The notes under the pieces: generated by a model
Told to the model about the DNA's origin: nothing
The model's input: only the letters and a program-made list of their open reading frames with translations
Databases searched by the model: none
Made by a program: the position numbers and the translations under genes
Source of the DNA: an uncultured Paludibaculum sp.
GTDB lineage: Bacteria; Acidobacteriota; Terriglobia; Bryobacterales; Bryobacteraceae
Direction: 5' to 3'
DNA length: 64,000 nt
Assembly (NCBI RefSeq): GCF_963665245.1
Contig: NZ_OY762269.1
Span: 2,548,501 to 2,612,500, forward strand
In this document: one piece after another, positions 7,889 through 17,489 of the stretch
How the letters are laid out: every line of letters starts with the position of its first letter
How positions within the stretch are numbered: the first letter of the stretch is position 1

Positions 7889-8749
7889 GGGACGTCCTGG
7901 CCTGTCACATCAACTTTCTCCAGCAATATTTCCGCACGGCGCCCTCCGGTATTGTGCGCACTTTCGGTCACTGAGACCCGAAGATCTCCGGCCTTCAGGA
8001 TCTTGCCCGCAGTCCCTCGACGCCGCCATTTGGGGCAATCGCCCCGGCGGCCTTCGCCCACACCACCGCGCGCTGCGCTCGCATTTCTCCGGCAAAGGCT
8101 TCATCCCCAAACGGTTTCCCGGAGTACGTCGCAGGTCGTAGCGCCTTCCACTGCCCGGCCTCTTCAGGCTCACCCAGAAGGCGCGTCCAGGCCGCAGTAC
8201 CACCCGCCGCTCGCCAAAACTGCATGTCCGCGATCCGCCAGGAATCTTCTCCCGATAGATGCGCTTCCGCGCTCGACCATTCATAGGATCGCGGGCCCTC
8301 CACCAGGCCTGCACGAACAGGATTCGTAGCGCCGCCCAGAGGTGGGAGGCGCCCAGCGGACACGAGTGGAACCGGTTCTGCCACAGGGGCCCGCACCGGC
8401 CGCGGCGAGCGTTCAAATATTGTGGGTACCGGCCATGCGCACGCTGCATCACCGTTGCCAGGTCAGGCACCTCGCGAGGGACGGCAATCCCGTGTATGTG
8501 GTTGGGCATCAAGCAATAGGCCGGGACTGGGAGGTCGCCGGGCGCGGCCCCCCTCATGCAGCAAGCGCAGGTACGTCACTCGGTCCAGGCGGGAATGGAA
8601 GACGGCCTTCCGATCGGTTCCCCGCGCTGCGTAATATGGTGCGCCACACCGGGCGCAACGAATCGAGCAGATCGAGGCACCCTACGAGTCAGTACCTGGA
8701 GGCGCGGCTTCTTCTCGGCAAGAATTGACAGTGACACCAGGACGTCCCC
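7889..8749 (-). mobile_element. RAYT element copy 2
   Basis: Second copy of the element at 1804-2663, 861 bp, with the same inverted ends (GGGACGTCCTGGCCTGTCA at the left, TGACAGTGACACCAGGACGTC at the right). It lies directly against the truncated GH3 fragment. The sequence after the right end is unrelated to GH3. Confidence 0.75.
7995..8680 (-). pseudogene. RAYT / Y1-type transposase, same lesions as copy 1
   Basis: Same gene as at 1910-2594. The start codon is GTG (8680) instead of ATG. The frame is broken after HHITQRG (about 8615) and again before NPVRAGLVEG (about 8330), at exactly the positions broken in copy 1. The HxH motif (MPNHIHGIAV) and a downstream YEWSSAEAHL block are readable in separate frames. 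Confidence 0.8.
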
Positions 8750-8994
8750 GCGACTCCGCGACTTGAGCAAGCAATTGATCAACCGGCACAAACGTCAGGT
8801 CGCGCGTGCGAGGGCGAAGGTCAAGCTTTCCGAGCCCGATATGCGGACGCAGGAACAAGTTAAAGCCGCGCGGGAGGCAAGCGCTCCCGCCGGCGGCTGG
8901 CGTAGTGGCCCCCGTGCCATCTACGCCAGTCCCACTTCTCGAAATCAGGCGGGCCATGCCACCGACACGAGGTCGACGGGTGGGAGCTAAAGCC

Positions 8995-9186
8995 ATGTTC
9001 CGCGCCTTGAAGAACCTATTCTCAACTCGGTGCCCGCACTGCGGGTCCATCGAGTACCGGAGTGTTGGCGTTCGCAACTTCCTGGAGCAAGCCGTCCTCT
9101 GGCTGCTTCAGCCCTGTCGTTGTGACTTCTGCGGCCGTCACTACTTCCTGTTCCGATGGCAGTTGCCCGTTGGCGGAACCGCGTAG
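8995..9186 (+). CDS. small zinc-ribbon protein
   Basis: A 63-residue protein with two Cys pairs, CPHCGS near residue 12 and CRCDFCGRHYF near residue 43, an arrangement expected to bind one zinc ion. Between them lies a short basic or hydrophobic helix (NFLEQAVLWLLQP). Similar short zinc-ribbon proteins are common in Acidobacteriota, but I know of no function. The start is supported by GGGAG nine bases upstream of ATG 8995. Confidence 0.6.
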   Translation: MFRALKNLFSTRCPHCGSIEYRSVGVRNFLEQAVLWLLQPCRCDFCGRHYFLFRWQLPVGGTA

Positions 9187-9198
9187 TCCTGCGCGATC

Positions 9199-9430
9199 CT
9201 GAAAGACTACGTGCGGGAGGCCGGACTCCGGCACAAGGAAGTGTTCGTGCCGCTGGTCGCGATCAGTGGTGTAGAGCAGAAGGGGCACTCCGCCTGACTG
9301 CAGCCATCGCCGATGTGACGATGCTTGCCGGCGCAGAGGCTTCCTTCCCGGGATATCATGCTGACCGGCGTTCCGAGGTGGCGTTGACCGGATGAGATCG
9401 ACCGTATTTGACCAGATGACCGCCCGCCGT
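9199..9430 (+). pseudogene. decayed IS21 IstA transposase fragment
   Basis: The frame from about 9199 reads LKDYVREAGLRHKEVFVPLV, which closely resembles the IstA segment ahead of the DDE catalytic domain (family form: 'YVRE.RLR..EVFVPL.H.PG.AQ.DFG'). It then reaches a stop at about 9295. Further along, a second frame reads GGVDRMRSTVFDQMTA, similar to the later IstA 'FGGVP..ILFDQMKA' motif. No complete gene, istB partner or inverted ends were seen, so this is an old remnant. Both matches are from memory of the family. Confidence 0.4.
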
Positions 9431-9895
9431 CGCTCCCGGTTTCCCGTTGCGCCCGAGACGCTGTTCTCTGGCTGTCGCTGCAGGTCAAAGCATTGCTCTG
9501 CGGATGCCAACGATCTGGTGGGGACGCCGTGGTGGACGTCCCCGCCTTCGTTCCCTCCGATTGGTGCGCTGCCTTCGTAGCTCTGAGCTGAAAGCTGGCC
9601 CTCCCGTCACGCCGCTGGATCACAACGATTCGCCCGGGGCTAATAGCCGTTTTGGCAGGTGCCGCCTCTACCTACAGCACGCCAATCGCCACCGGCGAAA
9701 GGGTGATCGAGACTGGAAGCCCCTCGTCAAGGGGCGTGGCGCGTCGCGGCCCTGACCTTGGAGCTTGCGCAACAACGCATCACGAAGACGACGCCGAGCC
9801 GAGCGGTTGTTCGTTGGGCCTTGGATTGCTCCTGTCGCGGTGAGGGGGACACGCGCCATTTGGCCGACATTCAAGCTAGCAAACCCGGGCGCGTT
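9431..9895. other. intergenic, no gene seen
   Basis: No supported gene, RNA or repeat was found. An open frame continues upstream of the patatin gene to 9758, but residues encoded there are basic and low in hydrophobic content and precede a clear signal peptide, so they are treated as untranslated. Confidence 0.4.
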
Positions 9896-12091
9896 GTGAG
9901 ATCAACAACGGTCATTCTCCTCGGGCTCGGAATTGTTCTGTGTGGATCCGCCTACCCGCAGGAGATTCGCAAAGGCAAAGAGAGACCCAAAGTTGGTCTG
10001 GTGCTTGCAGGGGGCGGGGCTGTCGGGTTGGTTCACGTCGGCGTCATCCGCTGGCTGGAGGAACACCACATCCCGGTGGACTTCATCGTTGGCACCAGTA
10101 TGGGCGGCATGGTTGCCAGCGTTTATGCGACAGGCCACACCGCCAGCGAGATGGCGACGTTCGTGGAGACCATCGACTGGTCGGAAGCGTTGCGCATAGA
10201 TGCTCCGTTTAGGGATCTGTCCTTTCGCCGTAAAGAGGACCGCCGGTCGTTCCCCAATGCTCTCGAGTTCGGACTCAAGGGCGGATTCCAACTACCCATG
10301 GGGCTGTCGCCCGGGCAGGGAGTCGGCTTGGTCATCAGCCGGATTGCGGCGCCGTACGGGGATCTGAAGAGCTTCGACGACCTGCCCATTCCTTTTCGCT
10401 GCGTGGCCACGGACCTGGTCAAAGGCAGGGAAGTTGTGTTTTCCGGCGGGTCGCTGTTCGACGCCTTGCGCGCCACGATGTCACTGCCGGGCGTCTTCGC
10501 CCCGCTCCGGTTGGGCGACCAGGTGCTGGTGGATGGCGGGGTTCTCAACAATCTTCCAGTTGACGTCACAAGGAAGATGGGCGCCGAGGTGATCATCGCG
10601 GTGGGCCTGGAGACGTCGGATGCCGACGGCGCTTATGACACGCTGCTGGCCGTGGTCAAGCGATCGCTTGGCGTCATGGTGGCCGCAAACGAGAATCGGA
10701 ATTTGAAAGGGTTGGGGCAGGCCGACCTCATCCTTCTGCCAGATGTGTCCGGCTTCTCGTCACGCGGCTACGAGCACAGCAAGGAACTGGCGGAGCGCGG
10801 CTATCAGGAGGCACAACGCAAGGCGCGCTTCCTGGAAACGCTGGCAGTGAGCGACGGAGAATGGACGGCCCTGATGGCCCGGCGTGCGAGCCGACGGCGC
10901 CCGGAGTGGATTGAGTCGAAGCTGGTGGAAGTCCATGGAACGGCTCTGAGCAAAGACGTTCAGTTGACGCGTGAACTCAATAGCGAGTTTTCCGAGCCGT
11001 TTGATCGCGGCCAACTGGAGGCCGCACTCAACGAGGTTACCGGTCTCGGCCGCTACAAATCCGCTGACTACGGCTTCATCCGGAGGCAGGGCCAGGACGC
11101 CATCCAGATCAATGTCCATGAGAAATCGTACGGGCCGCCGTTTCTCAATACCGGGCTCTTTATTTCCGGGTCGAACTCAGAGGGGCTGAAGCTGGGTATT
11201 GCGGCACGGTTGACGATGCTGGATGTACTGGCGCACAACTCGGAGCTTCGCACCGATTTCAGCCTCGGAATCGACAATCGGATTGCAACGGAATATTACT
11301 ACCGGCTGAAGGGCACCCGCTTCTTCGTTGCGCCTGGTGGATTCCTCTACGAGCGGTCTCAGGATTTCTACAATCAGGGGAACACGGCGCTGTTCTCCTA
11401 CAAAGTGAGGGAGACGGGTGGGAGTATTGACGCCGGCTATGCGGCAGGCCGATTCTCGGAGCTGCGGCTCGGCTACCAACTGAGGAAGTTGCACACCTAT
11501 GTCAGTAGCGGTTCACCCGATCTGACGTCGCTAAGCGGCATGGTGGGCTCCACCCGCCTGAAGTTCACTCACGACCGGATGGACAGCATTGTGCCGACGA
11601 GTGGGCTCTACTTCTCGTTCGACGGACAGTGGGTGAATCGTTGGCCGGGTGCGCGCAAGCAATTCCCGATTCTCGAATCCCGAGTTGCCTATGCGTTGCC
11701 GATTGGGGAGCAGTACTCCCTCCTGGAAACGATGAGCGGAGGCACCACCGTGAGCACGGGCTTCGGGTTCCCACCGTTCACGCTAGGCGGGCCGTCCAGA
11801 CTCGCCTCCCTGGCCCGTCAGCAACTCATCGGGAATCACTACTACTACAACGGGCTGTACCTGATGCGCCCACTATCCGAGGTGAAGGTGCCCGGCCTCC
11901 GGAGCTTTCGGGCGATGCTGGGCTACGAACTCGGCAATGCATTCACGTCCGGACAGCCGCCCCCACCATTTCACGATGGGGTGGTGGGGCTGATCAGGGA
12001 GAGCCCACTGGGGGTCGTCTTCTTCGGCGCAAGCTTCGGTGAGCGCGGCGAGAGGAAGCTCTTCATTACCGTGGGACGGTTCTTCTACTGA
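9896..12091 (+). CDS. patatin-like phospholipase fused to outer-membrane barrel (type Vd)
   Basis: A 731-residue protein. Residues 1-22 form a signal peptide. About 30-320 is a patatin domain: the oxyanion loop GGGAVGLVHVGV, the nucleophile in GTSMGG (Ser68) and the DGG motif of the catalytic dyad (about Asp213). About 345-425 looks like a POTRA-like domain (EVHGTALSKDVQLTRELN). The remainder is a BamA/Omp85-type beta-barrel that ends in the aromatic residues RFFY, as outer-membrane proteins do. This order is that of PlpD-type (type Vd) autotransporters, which display or release a lipolytic passenger. GTG 9896 is preferred because it places the signal peptide at the N-terminus; its ribosome binding site is weak. 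Confidence 0.85.
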   Translation: MRSTTVILLGLGIVLCGSAYPQEIRKGKERPKVGLVLAGGGAVGLVHVGVIRWLEEHHIPVDFIVGTSMGGMVASVYATGHTASEMATFVETIDWSEALRIDAPFRDLSFRRKEDRRSFPNALEFGLKGGFQLPMGLSPGQGVGLVISRIAAPYGDLKSFDDLPIPFRCVATDLVKGREVVFSGGSLFDALRATMSLPGVFAPLRLGDQVLVDGGVLNNLPVDVTRKMGAEVIIAVGLETSDADGAYDTLLAVVKRSLGVMVAANENRNLKGLGQADLILLPDVSGFSSRGYEHSKELAERGYQEAQRKARFLETLAVSDGEWTALMARRASRRRPEWIESKLVEVHGTALSKDVQLTRELNSEFSEPFDRGQLEAALNEVTGLGRYKSADYGFIRRQGQDAIQINVHEKSYGPPFLNTGLFISGSNSEGLKLGIAARLTMLDVLAHNSELRTDFSLGIDNRIATEYYYRLKGTRFFVAPGGFLYERSQDFYNQGNTALFSYKVRETGGSIDAGYAAGRFSELRLGYQLRKLHTYVSSGSPDLTSLSGMVGSTRLKFTHDRMDSIVPTSGLYFSFDGQWVNRWPGARKQFPILESRVAYALPIGEQYSLLETMSGGTTVSTGFGFPPFTLGGPSRLASLARQQLIGNHYYYNGLYLMRPLSEVKVPGLRSFRAMLGYELGNAFTSGQPPPPFHDGVVGLIRESPLGVVFFGASFGERGERKLFITVGRFFY

Positions 12092-12914
12092 AGCGCGGAG
12101 CGGAAACAGACCGACGATCCGACAGTGTGGGCTTGGGCGATGGAGTCTCCGGGCGTCCTCGCCCAGTGGTGGTGGAAGGCATTGATCTTCGAAAGAGTGG
12201 CAGAAGCCATGGATTGGGTGCGTCGGGGGCCGCCTCGGGCCGGAACGATGATCTGGAGAGTCAGGTCCCGCAACGCAGCTCTGCCGGCTCGACAGGCAGC
12301 CTGCCTGATGGCGAGTTCCGCCGAAGTGACTGACCAAATCACGTCAGATGGCCCGTTACGGTCAGTTCCGCTAAGGACTACCCCCTCATCTCGTGCGCGG
12401 ACCACAGGACCGGGTGGCGGCTCCACCGCGGCGAAGCGGCACGAATTGCAAGCTCCATGATGGCAAACGAAGGAATTGCGATCAGGCCGGCTCCGAAGTT
12501 GGAGAGAGGCCCGATCACGTTTGCCTGAGTGCGGCCAGAAATGGGCCAAGACGTGCACTATCCAATCTCCATCAACTCGCGGATGGGTGCGGGTGAGCAT
12601 GCGCCCAAGCCAGTCCGGAGCCCAATTCGGGACAGGCGCGATGTGACGACCTGGTTATGTTCTCCAGGACGCCACGACGGCGATGATCGCGCGAATGGGC
12701 GTCGCATAAGAACCGAATGGGACGCTGAAAGGGACTGCACGTCGCTCAGCCAGAGAGCAGTGGATGATCGCGTTTGGGGCAGGAAGCGCCGTAGAGATGT
12801 ACACCCCATGGGCGGCTGATCTCCCGGCGAAGGTAAGGCAGTCGATTCAGAGCCGGGACAGAGAGAATCCGCTTGAAGCGGTACGTCGGGCAGACGACTG
12901 AAAGGACAGGCCTC
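12092..12914. other. 823 bp without a recognised gene
   Basis: Open frames exist on both strands but none shows a domain, a good ribosome binding site or protein-like composition. The last 100 bases upstream of 12915 probably hold the promoter of the glycosyltransferase operon, but I see no convincing -35/-10 pair. Confidence 0.4.
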
Positions 12915-14195
12915 ATGGAAGAAACCAGAACGGTCCAGAAGATTGCATTCGTTGGCGACCATATACCGCGCAAGTGCGGGATTGCCACATTCACCTCCGA
13001 CCTGCTTGGCGCCATTGCGAGCACACACCCGTCGAGCGAGTGCCGTGCAGTCTCGGTTACAGACCTTCAGGGGGAGTACAAGTATCCGGAGGTGGTTCGC
13101 TTCGAGATTGACGAGCAGGATGAGCACTCTTACGTAAAGGCCGCCCAGTTCCTCAACGACAGCGAGGTGGAGGTTGTCTGTGTCCAGCATGAGTTTGGGA
13201 TATACGGCGGCCCGGCGGGCGCCTATCTGCTGAGTCTGCTGGCTCGGTTGGAGGCGCCGGCCGTCACCACACTGCACACCGTTCTTCGGCAGCCCAACAC
13301 GGATCAGCGCAGGGTGATGCAGGAGATCGTCGATCGTTCGGCACGGCTCGTGGTGATGACGGAAAGGGGACAGAGCATTCTGCAGGAGACATATCAGGCG
13401 CCGCGGGCCAAGATCGATCTGATTCCGCACGGTATCCCAGACGTGCCGTTTGTGGAGCCGGAGTTTTACAAGGGCCAGTTCGGGCTGAGCGGCAGAAGGG
13501 TGTTGCTGACGTTTGGTCTGCTGTCGCCCAATAAGGGCATTGAAACGGTGATCAAGGCGTTGCCGGAGATCACGGCGGAATTTCCAGATGTGGTTTACAT
13601 CGTGCTGGGCGCCACGCACCCGAATGAACTACGCACACGGGGTGACGCGTACCGCCAGCAACTGGAAGCGCTGGTGAAGCAGAGTGGGGTCGAGAACAAC
13701 GTCCTGTTCGCGAATCGCTTTGTCCCCTTGAAAGAGCTAACTGAGTTCATCGGGGCGGCTGATCTCTACATCACTCCCTATCTGGACGAGGCACAGATCA
13801 CATCGGGCACCCTGGCTTATGCGTTCGGAGCAGGCAAGGCGGTGATTTCGACACCTTACTGGCACGCCGCCGAGCTATTGAAGGACCAGCGGGGTGTACT
13901 GGTCCCGTTTGGGAATCCCATGGCGATTGCCGGGGCGGCGAAGGAACTGCTGCGCGATGGGGCGCGATGGAACGCCATGCGCCGGCGGGCCTATGGACTG
14001 GGGCGCGACATGATCTGGAGCAGCACGGCTCGGCGGTATATGCAGTCATTCCTGCTGGCGCGACGTCCGGCGATGAAGGCGCTCCACGCGGTAGCTCAGG
14101 GTGCGGTGCGCGATCACCGGGAGCATGGCATGCCGCAGTTCAACCTGGAACCGCCCTGGCAAGAGACGGATTCAACAGGGGCTGGCCGATGGTAA
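12915..14195 (+). CDS. GT4 family glycosyltransferase
   Basis: A 426-residue retaining GT-B glycosyltransferase. The N-terminal domain has IAFVGDHIPRKCGIATFTSD and VQHEFGIYGGPAGAYL. The C-terminal nucleotide-sugar domain starts with LLTFGLLSPNKGIETVIKAL, followed by the acceptor-side loop DLYITPYLDEAQITSGTLAY. It transfers a sugar from an NDP-sugar, probably in the cytoplasm; donor and acceptor cannot be told from sequence. ATG 12915 has AAAGGA upstream. It opens a run of four same-strand carbohydrate genes ending at 17359. Confidence 0.85.
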   Translation: MEETRTVQKIAFVGDHIPRKCGIATFTSDLLGAIASTHPSSECRAVSVTDLQGEYKYPEVVRFEIDEQDEHSYVKAAQFLNDSEVEVVCVQHEFGIYGGPAGAYLLSLLARLEAPAVTTLHTVLRQPNTDQRRVMQEIVDRSARLVVMTERGQSILQETYQAPRAKIDLIPHGIPDVPFVEPEFYKGQFGLSGRRVLLTFGLLSPNKGIETVIKALPEITAEFPDVVYIVLGATHPNELRTRGDAYRQQLEALVKQSGVENNVLFANRFVPLKELTEFIGAADLYITPYLDEAQITSGTLAYAFGAGKAVISTPYWHAAELLKDQRGVLVPFGNPMAIAGAAKELLRDGARWNAMRRRAYGLGRDMIWSSTARRYMQSFLLARRPAMKALHAVAQGAVRDHREHGMPQFNLEPPWQETDSTGAGRW

Positions 14196-14297
14196 GGGTT
14201 CAGTGACGTACACGTTCCTTGACATGACGATAAGCGACGGACATGGAATGCCTGATAGACAATGCCGCTCCACGTTTTGGCGGTCTGGGGTATGCCG

Positions 14298-14975
14298 ATG
14301 AGCCAGTTGACGTCCGACGCAGCAATCGAAGCCACGCGGGACCACCGCCCGCTGGGCGCCGTCGTTGTGGCACATCCCGATGACGAGATTCTTTGGTGTG
14401 GCGGTTTCCTGCTCACTCATCCCGAATTCCACTGGCGCATAGTAACTCTCAGCAGGGCACTCGACGTGGACCGGGCGCCCAAGTTCCGTCGTATTCTGCG
14501 GCGATTTGAAGCAGATGGAGAGATGGCTGATCTTGATGATGGTCCGGACCAGACGCCGTTGCCGGAGGAACAACTCAACGGAACCGTCGCCAGACTGGTG
14601 GGTGGCGACAGATACGACTTAATTGTGACGCACGGCGCGATGGGTGAGTACTCCACGCACAGGCGGCATTCGGAATGTTGCAAGGCTGTAGCCGCGCAGT
14701 GGGCGGCCGGGATTATCGATACGCGGCGCTTGTGGATGTTCGCGTATACGGACTGCGGGCGGGCCTACCTGCCGCGCGTGCGGGCGGATGCCGATTGGCG
14801 GGATGTGCTGCCGGGTGACATCTGGCTGGAAAAACGCCGGCTCATCACCGAAATCTATGGATTTGCCCCCGATAGCTGGGAAGCACGAACCACCCCAAGG
14901 GAGGAAGGGTTCTGGTGCTTTGATTCCACGAAGGGTGTCGAGGAGCGTCTGGCGGAACGAGGTCAGGAACGATGA
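14298..14975 (+). CDS. PIG-L family deacetylase
   Basis: A 225-residue zinc-dependent N-acetyl-sugar deacetylase of the PIG-L/LmbE family. The metal site AHPDDE is near residue 24, and a later histidine motif STHRRHSE is near residue 120. Relatives remove acetyl groups from GlcNAc-linked intermediates (MshB, BshB, PIG-L). Its place between two GT4 enzymes suggests it acts on a GlcNAc-containing product of the first one. ATG 14298 has GGGG eight bases upstream; an ATG at 14292 is also possible. Its stop overlaps the next start as ATGA. Confidence 0.85.
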   Translation: MSQLTSDAAIEATRDHRPLGAVVVAHPDDEILWCGGFLLTHPEFHWRIVTLSRALDVDRAPKFRRILRRFEADGEMADLDDGPDQTPLPEEQLNGTVARLVGGDRYDLIVTHGAMGEYSTHRRHSECCKAVAAQWAAGIIDTRRLWMFAYTDCGRAYLPRVRADADWRDVLPGDIWLEKRRLITEIYGFAPDSWEARTTPREEGFWCFDSTKGVEERLAERGQER

Positions 14976-16114
14976 AAGTGCTTGTATTGACGGAGTACCC
15001 GCCATCAGCGGCGGGTCTCGCGACGCAGGGCGAGCTATTCTGCCGAGGCTTGCTGGACGCAGGCGCGGATGTCCATCCCGTGCATTTCGAGTCGCCGCAG
15101 GAGAAGGAGTGGTACTACCGCTGGTTCCGGCCTGATGTGGTGGTCGGCATCGGGTTCTGGGGTCACGTTCCGCACCTGGTCCTTCACCCGCAGCAGTTCG
15201 GGATGACCGCCGTTCCATGGCTGGTGGCGGATGGCTACGTAGCGGCGCATCACGACGTGCTGGATGCGCTACCGTTGGTCCTCGTTACCTCCAATTGGGT
15301 AAAGGAGACATACATCCGTGATGGTCTCAGCGGGCACAACATCGAGGTTCTGCCTGTGGGCTGCGACACTGATTCCTTCATCCCGCGCGGCGCCGATGAC
15401 CCGAAGGTCCACTCCATCCGTGAGGCGTTGGGCGTGGGCGATGGCCAGCAGATGATCCTGACCGTGGGCGGAGATGCCGCTTCGAAAGGCGCGCAGGAAG
15501 TCATGCGGGCGCTGGCACTCATCCGGAGCGAGGCGCCGGCCTGGAAATATGTGTGCAAAGTCTGGCCGCAGCCTCGCACCGTGCAGCAGAATCTGGCGGA
15601 CCTGCAACTAGCCGCCCAACTGGGCATCGACGAGAACGTGACCTATTCCACCAATGTGGTCTCCCACAACTTCATGCCTTACCTGCTGGACGCCTGCGAC
15701 ATCTACGCCGCGCCATCGCGTCTGGAGGGTTTCGGGATGCTTCAAGTGGAGGCCAATGCCTGCGGCAAACCGGTGGTGGCCGTTCGCGCCATGGCATTCC
15801 TGGATACCCTGGTCCACTGCGAAACGGCGTTTCTGGCTGAGGTGGCCGAGGAGATCAAGATCACAGAGGGGATCTTTGGAGAAGGACACGGCATCGACAC
15901 CGGCCATCGAGTCGTGTTCCCCTGCCCACGCACCGTGGAGTATCGGGCCAGCGTCGAGGATATCGCCAAGTACCTTTTGGACCTCATGCGGGACGAAGGT
16001 CTGCGGCGGCAGATGGGTGAGGCCGGGCGGCGGCGGGTCGTCGAGCGTTTTGACTATCGCCGCGTGGCCAGGCGTTTCCTGGAGATTGTCTCCGACCGGC
16101 TTGGGATCCAGTGA
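14972..16114 (+). CDS. GT4 family glycosyltransferase
   Basis: A 380-residue GT-B enzyme. N-terminus: VLVLTEYPPSAAGLATQGEL. The C-terminal domain has LTVGGDAASKGAQEVMRALA and the GT4 donor signature PSRLEGFGMLQVEANACGKP with the conserved EGFG...E spacing. The start overlaps the deacetylase stop by four bases (ATGA), indicating translational coupling. It probably acts after the deacetylase in the same pathway; substrates are unknown. Confidence 0.85.
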   Translation: MKVLVLTEYPPSAAGLATQGELFCRGLLDAGADVHPVHFESPQEKEWYYRWFRPDVVVGIGFWGHVPHLVLHPQQFGMTAVPWLVADGYVAAHHDVLDALPLVLVTSNWVKETYIRDGLSGHNIEVLPVGCDTDSFIPRGADDPKVHSIREALGVGDGQQMILTVGGDAASKGAQEVMRALALIRSEAPAWKYVCKVWPQPRTVQQNLADLQLAAQLGIDENVTYSTNVVSHNFMPYLLDACDIYAAPSRLEGFGMLQVEANACGKPVVAVRAMAFLDTLVHCETAFLAEVAEEIKITEGIFGEGHGIDTGHRVVFPCPRTVEYRASVEDIAKYLLDLMRDEGLRRQMGEAGRRRVVERFDYRRVARRFLEIVSDRLGIQ

Positions 16115-16141
16115 ACAGCAGACTGCGAGGCGCATACTCCA

Positions 16142-17359
16142 ATGGATGACAGATCAACAACAGTCGTCGACCGAGCCAAGGAGGCAGCTCTTCGCGTACT
16201 TCTCCACAACGCCCACGGGCCCTTCCACGGACTTCCGAGGACCGCGGGCTGGGGTTATCCCGAGCCTTACACTCGCGATCTCATGCTCTCGGCCCTGGGA
16301 ATACTGGTCACCGGCAACCAGGTGCTCACCGATGCTCTGCGTCGCACGCTGAATGCCCTGGCCGTCCATCAGAGCCCTCTGGGTCACATCCCGTCACTCG
16401 CTAACGATCCCAACGACAGGGGGGCCAGTGATTCAACGCCTCTCTTCCTGCTTGGACTGGCATTGTTCAGGCAGTCGGAATACGAACCGGCATTCCTGGA
16501 GGAAGCGGCGCGCAAGGCACTGACATGGATGCAGTACCAGAGCCCCGACGACATGGTGATGGTGTCCCAGTTGCCGACAAGCGACTGGCGTGACGAGCAG
16601 TGGGTGCTGGGCTATGGGCTGTTCGTGAATACGCTGGTTTACGGCTACCTCATGCTCTTTGGCGAGCACGAATCCGCTGCCCGTTTGCGCGCGCTGGTGA
16701 ACAGGTTCGAAGTCGTTGGTGACGTCCGGGACCCACACGTGCATGAGGGCTTGGTGATGCCGTCGAGACCATACTACGCCTTGTACTCGTACAAGATGTA
16801 CAACAGCGATCGGTTTGATCTGTTGGGCAACAGCCTCGCCATCCTGACAGGAATTGCCTCGCGGGAGCGGTCAAGGAACATGATCGCCTGGGTGGAGGCA
16901 GAGTGCCAGACGATGCGGGGGACCGGTGATCTGGTTGTGAATCTGCCGCCTTGTCTGTTCCCGTTCATTCTGCGGGGGGATCCCGATTGGCGGCCTCGAT
17001 ACGAGCTATTCAATCGGCCCGGTGACTATCACAACGGGGGCGTGTGGCCGTTCGTGTGCGGTGTCTACATAGCGGCCTGTGTTGCAGCCGGACGCATGGG
17101 GTTAGCCCGTCGAAATCTGGTCGCGCTGGCAGAACTGGTGAAGCCGTGGCATGAGAACGAGGCCGAGTGGGGCTTCAACGAGTGGATTAAGGCACAGAGC
17201 GGCCAGCCCAGCGGACGAGACTGGCAGACCTGGTCGGCGGCGATGTATCTGTACGCCGCGGAATGCGTGCGGCAGGAGCGTACGCCGTTCTTCGAAGAGA
17301 TGCGGCACAGCAACCGCGCGACGGTGAAGGACCCAGGTGTCGGAGCGGTCAGCCGATGA
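16142..17359 (+). CDS. (alpha/alpha)6 glycosidase, GH100 invertase-like
   Basis: A 405-residue protein resembling six-hairpin glycosidases, nearest to neutral/alkaline invertases (GH100) by motif: GWGYPEPYTRDLMLSALG, GASDSTPLFLLGLALF and GDYHNGGVWPFVCGVYIAA. It has no signal peptide, so it should act in the cytoplasm. It follows the second glycosyltransferase by 27 bp and ends the operon. Family assignment to GH100 rather than another six-hairpin family is from memory and uncertain; hydrolysis of sucrose or of the product made by the two glycosyltransferases are both possible. Confidence 0.65.
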   Translation: MDDRSTTVVDRAKEAALRVLLHNAHGPFHGLPRTAGWGYPEPYTRDLMLSALGILVTGNQVLTDALRRTLNALAVHQSPLGHIPSLANDPNDRGASDSTPLFLLGLALFRQSEYEPAFLEEAARKALTWMQYQSPDDMVMVSQLPTSDWRDEQWVLGYGLFVNTLVYGYLMLFGEHESAARLRALVNRFEVVGDVRDPHVHEGLVMPSRPYYALYSYKMYNSDRFDLLGNSLAILTGIASRERSRNMIAWVEAECQTMRGTGDLVVNLPPCLFPFILRGDPDWRPRYELFNRPGDYHNGGVWPFVCGVYIAACVAAGRMGLARRNLVALAELVKPWHENEAEWGFNEWIKAQSGQPSGRDWQTWSAAMYLYAAECVRQERTPFFEEMRHSNRATVKDPGVGAVSR

Positions 17360-17489
17360 TCGGAGCGATCCTGCATCGCCTGCCCTTTGGCCGGGCGAGA
17401 TGGGTTCCTGGTCGAATGGCCAGGGTGTTTGCGCACTGCATCGCGCTGGCCGGGGATTCGATGATTTACCGGTTTCAGGAGGCCGCGCC

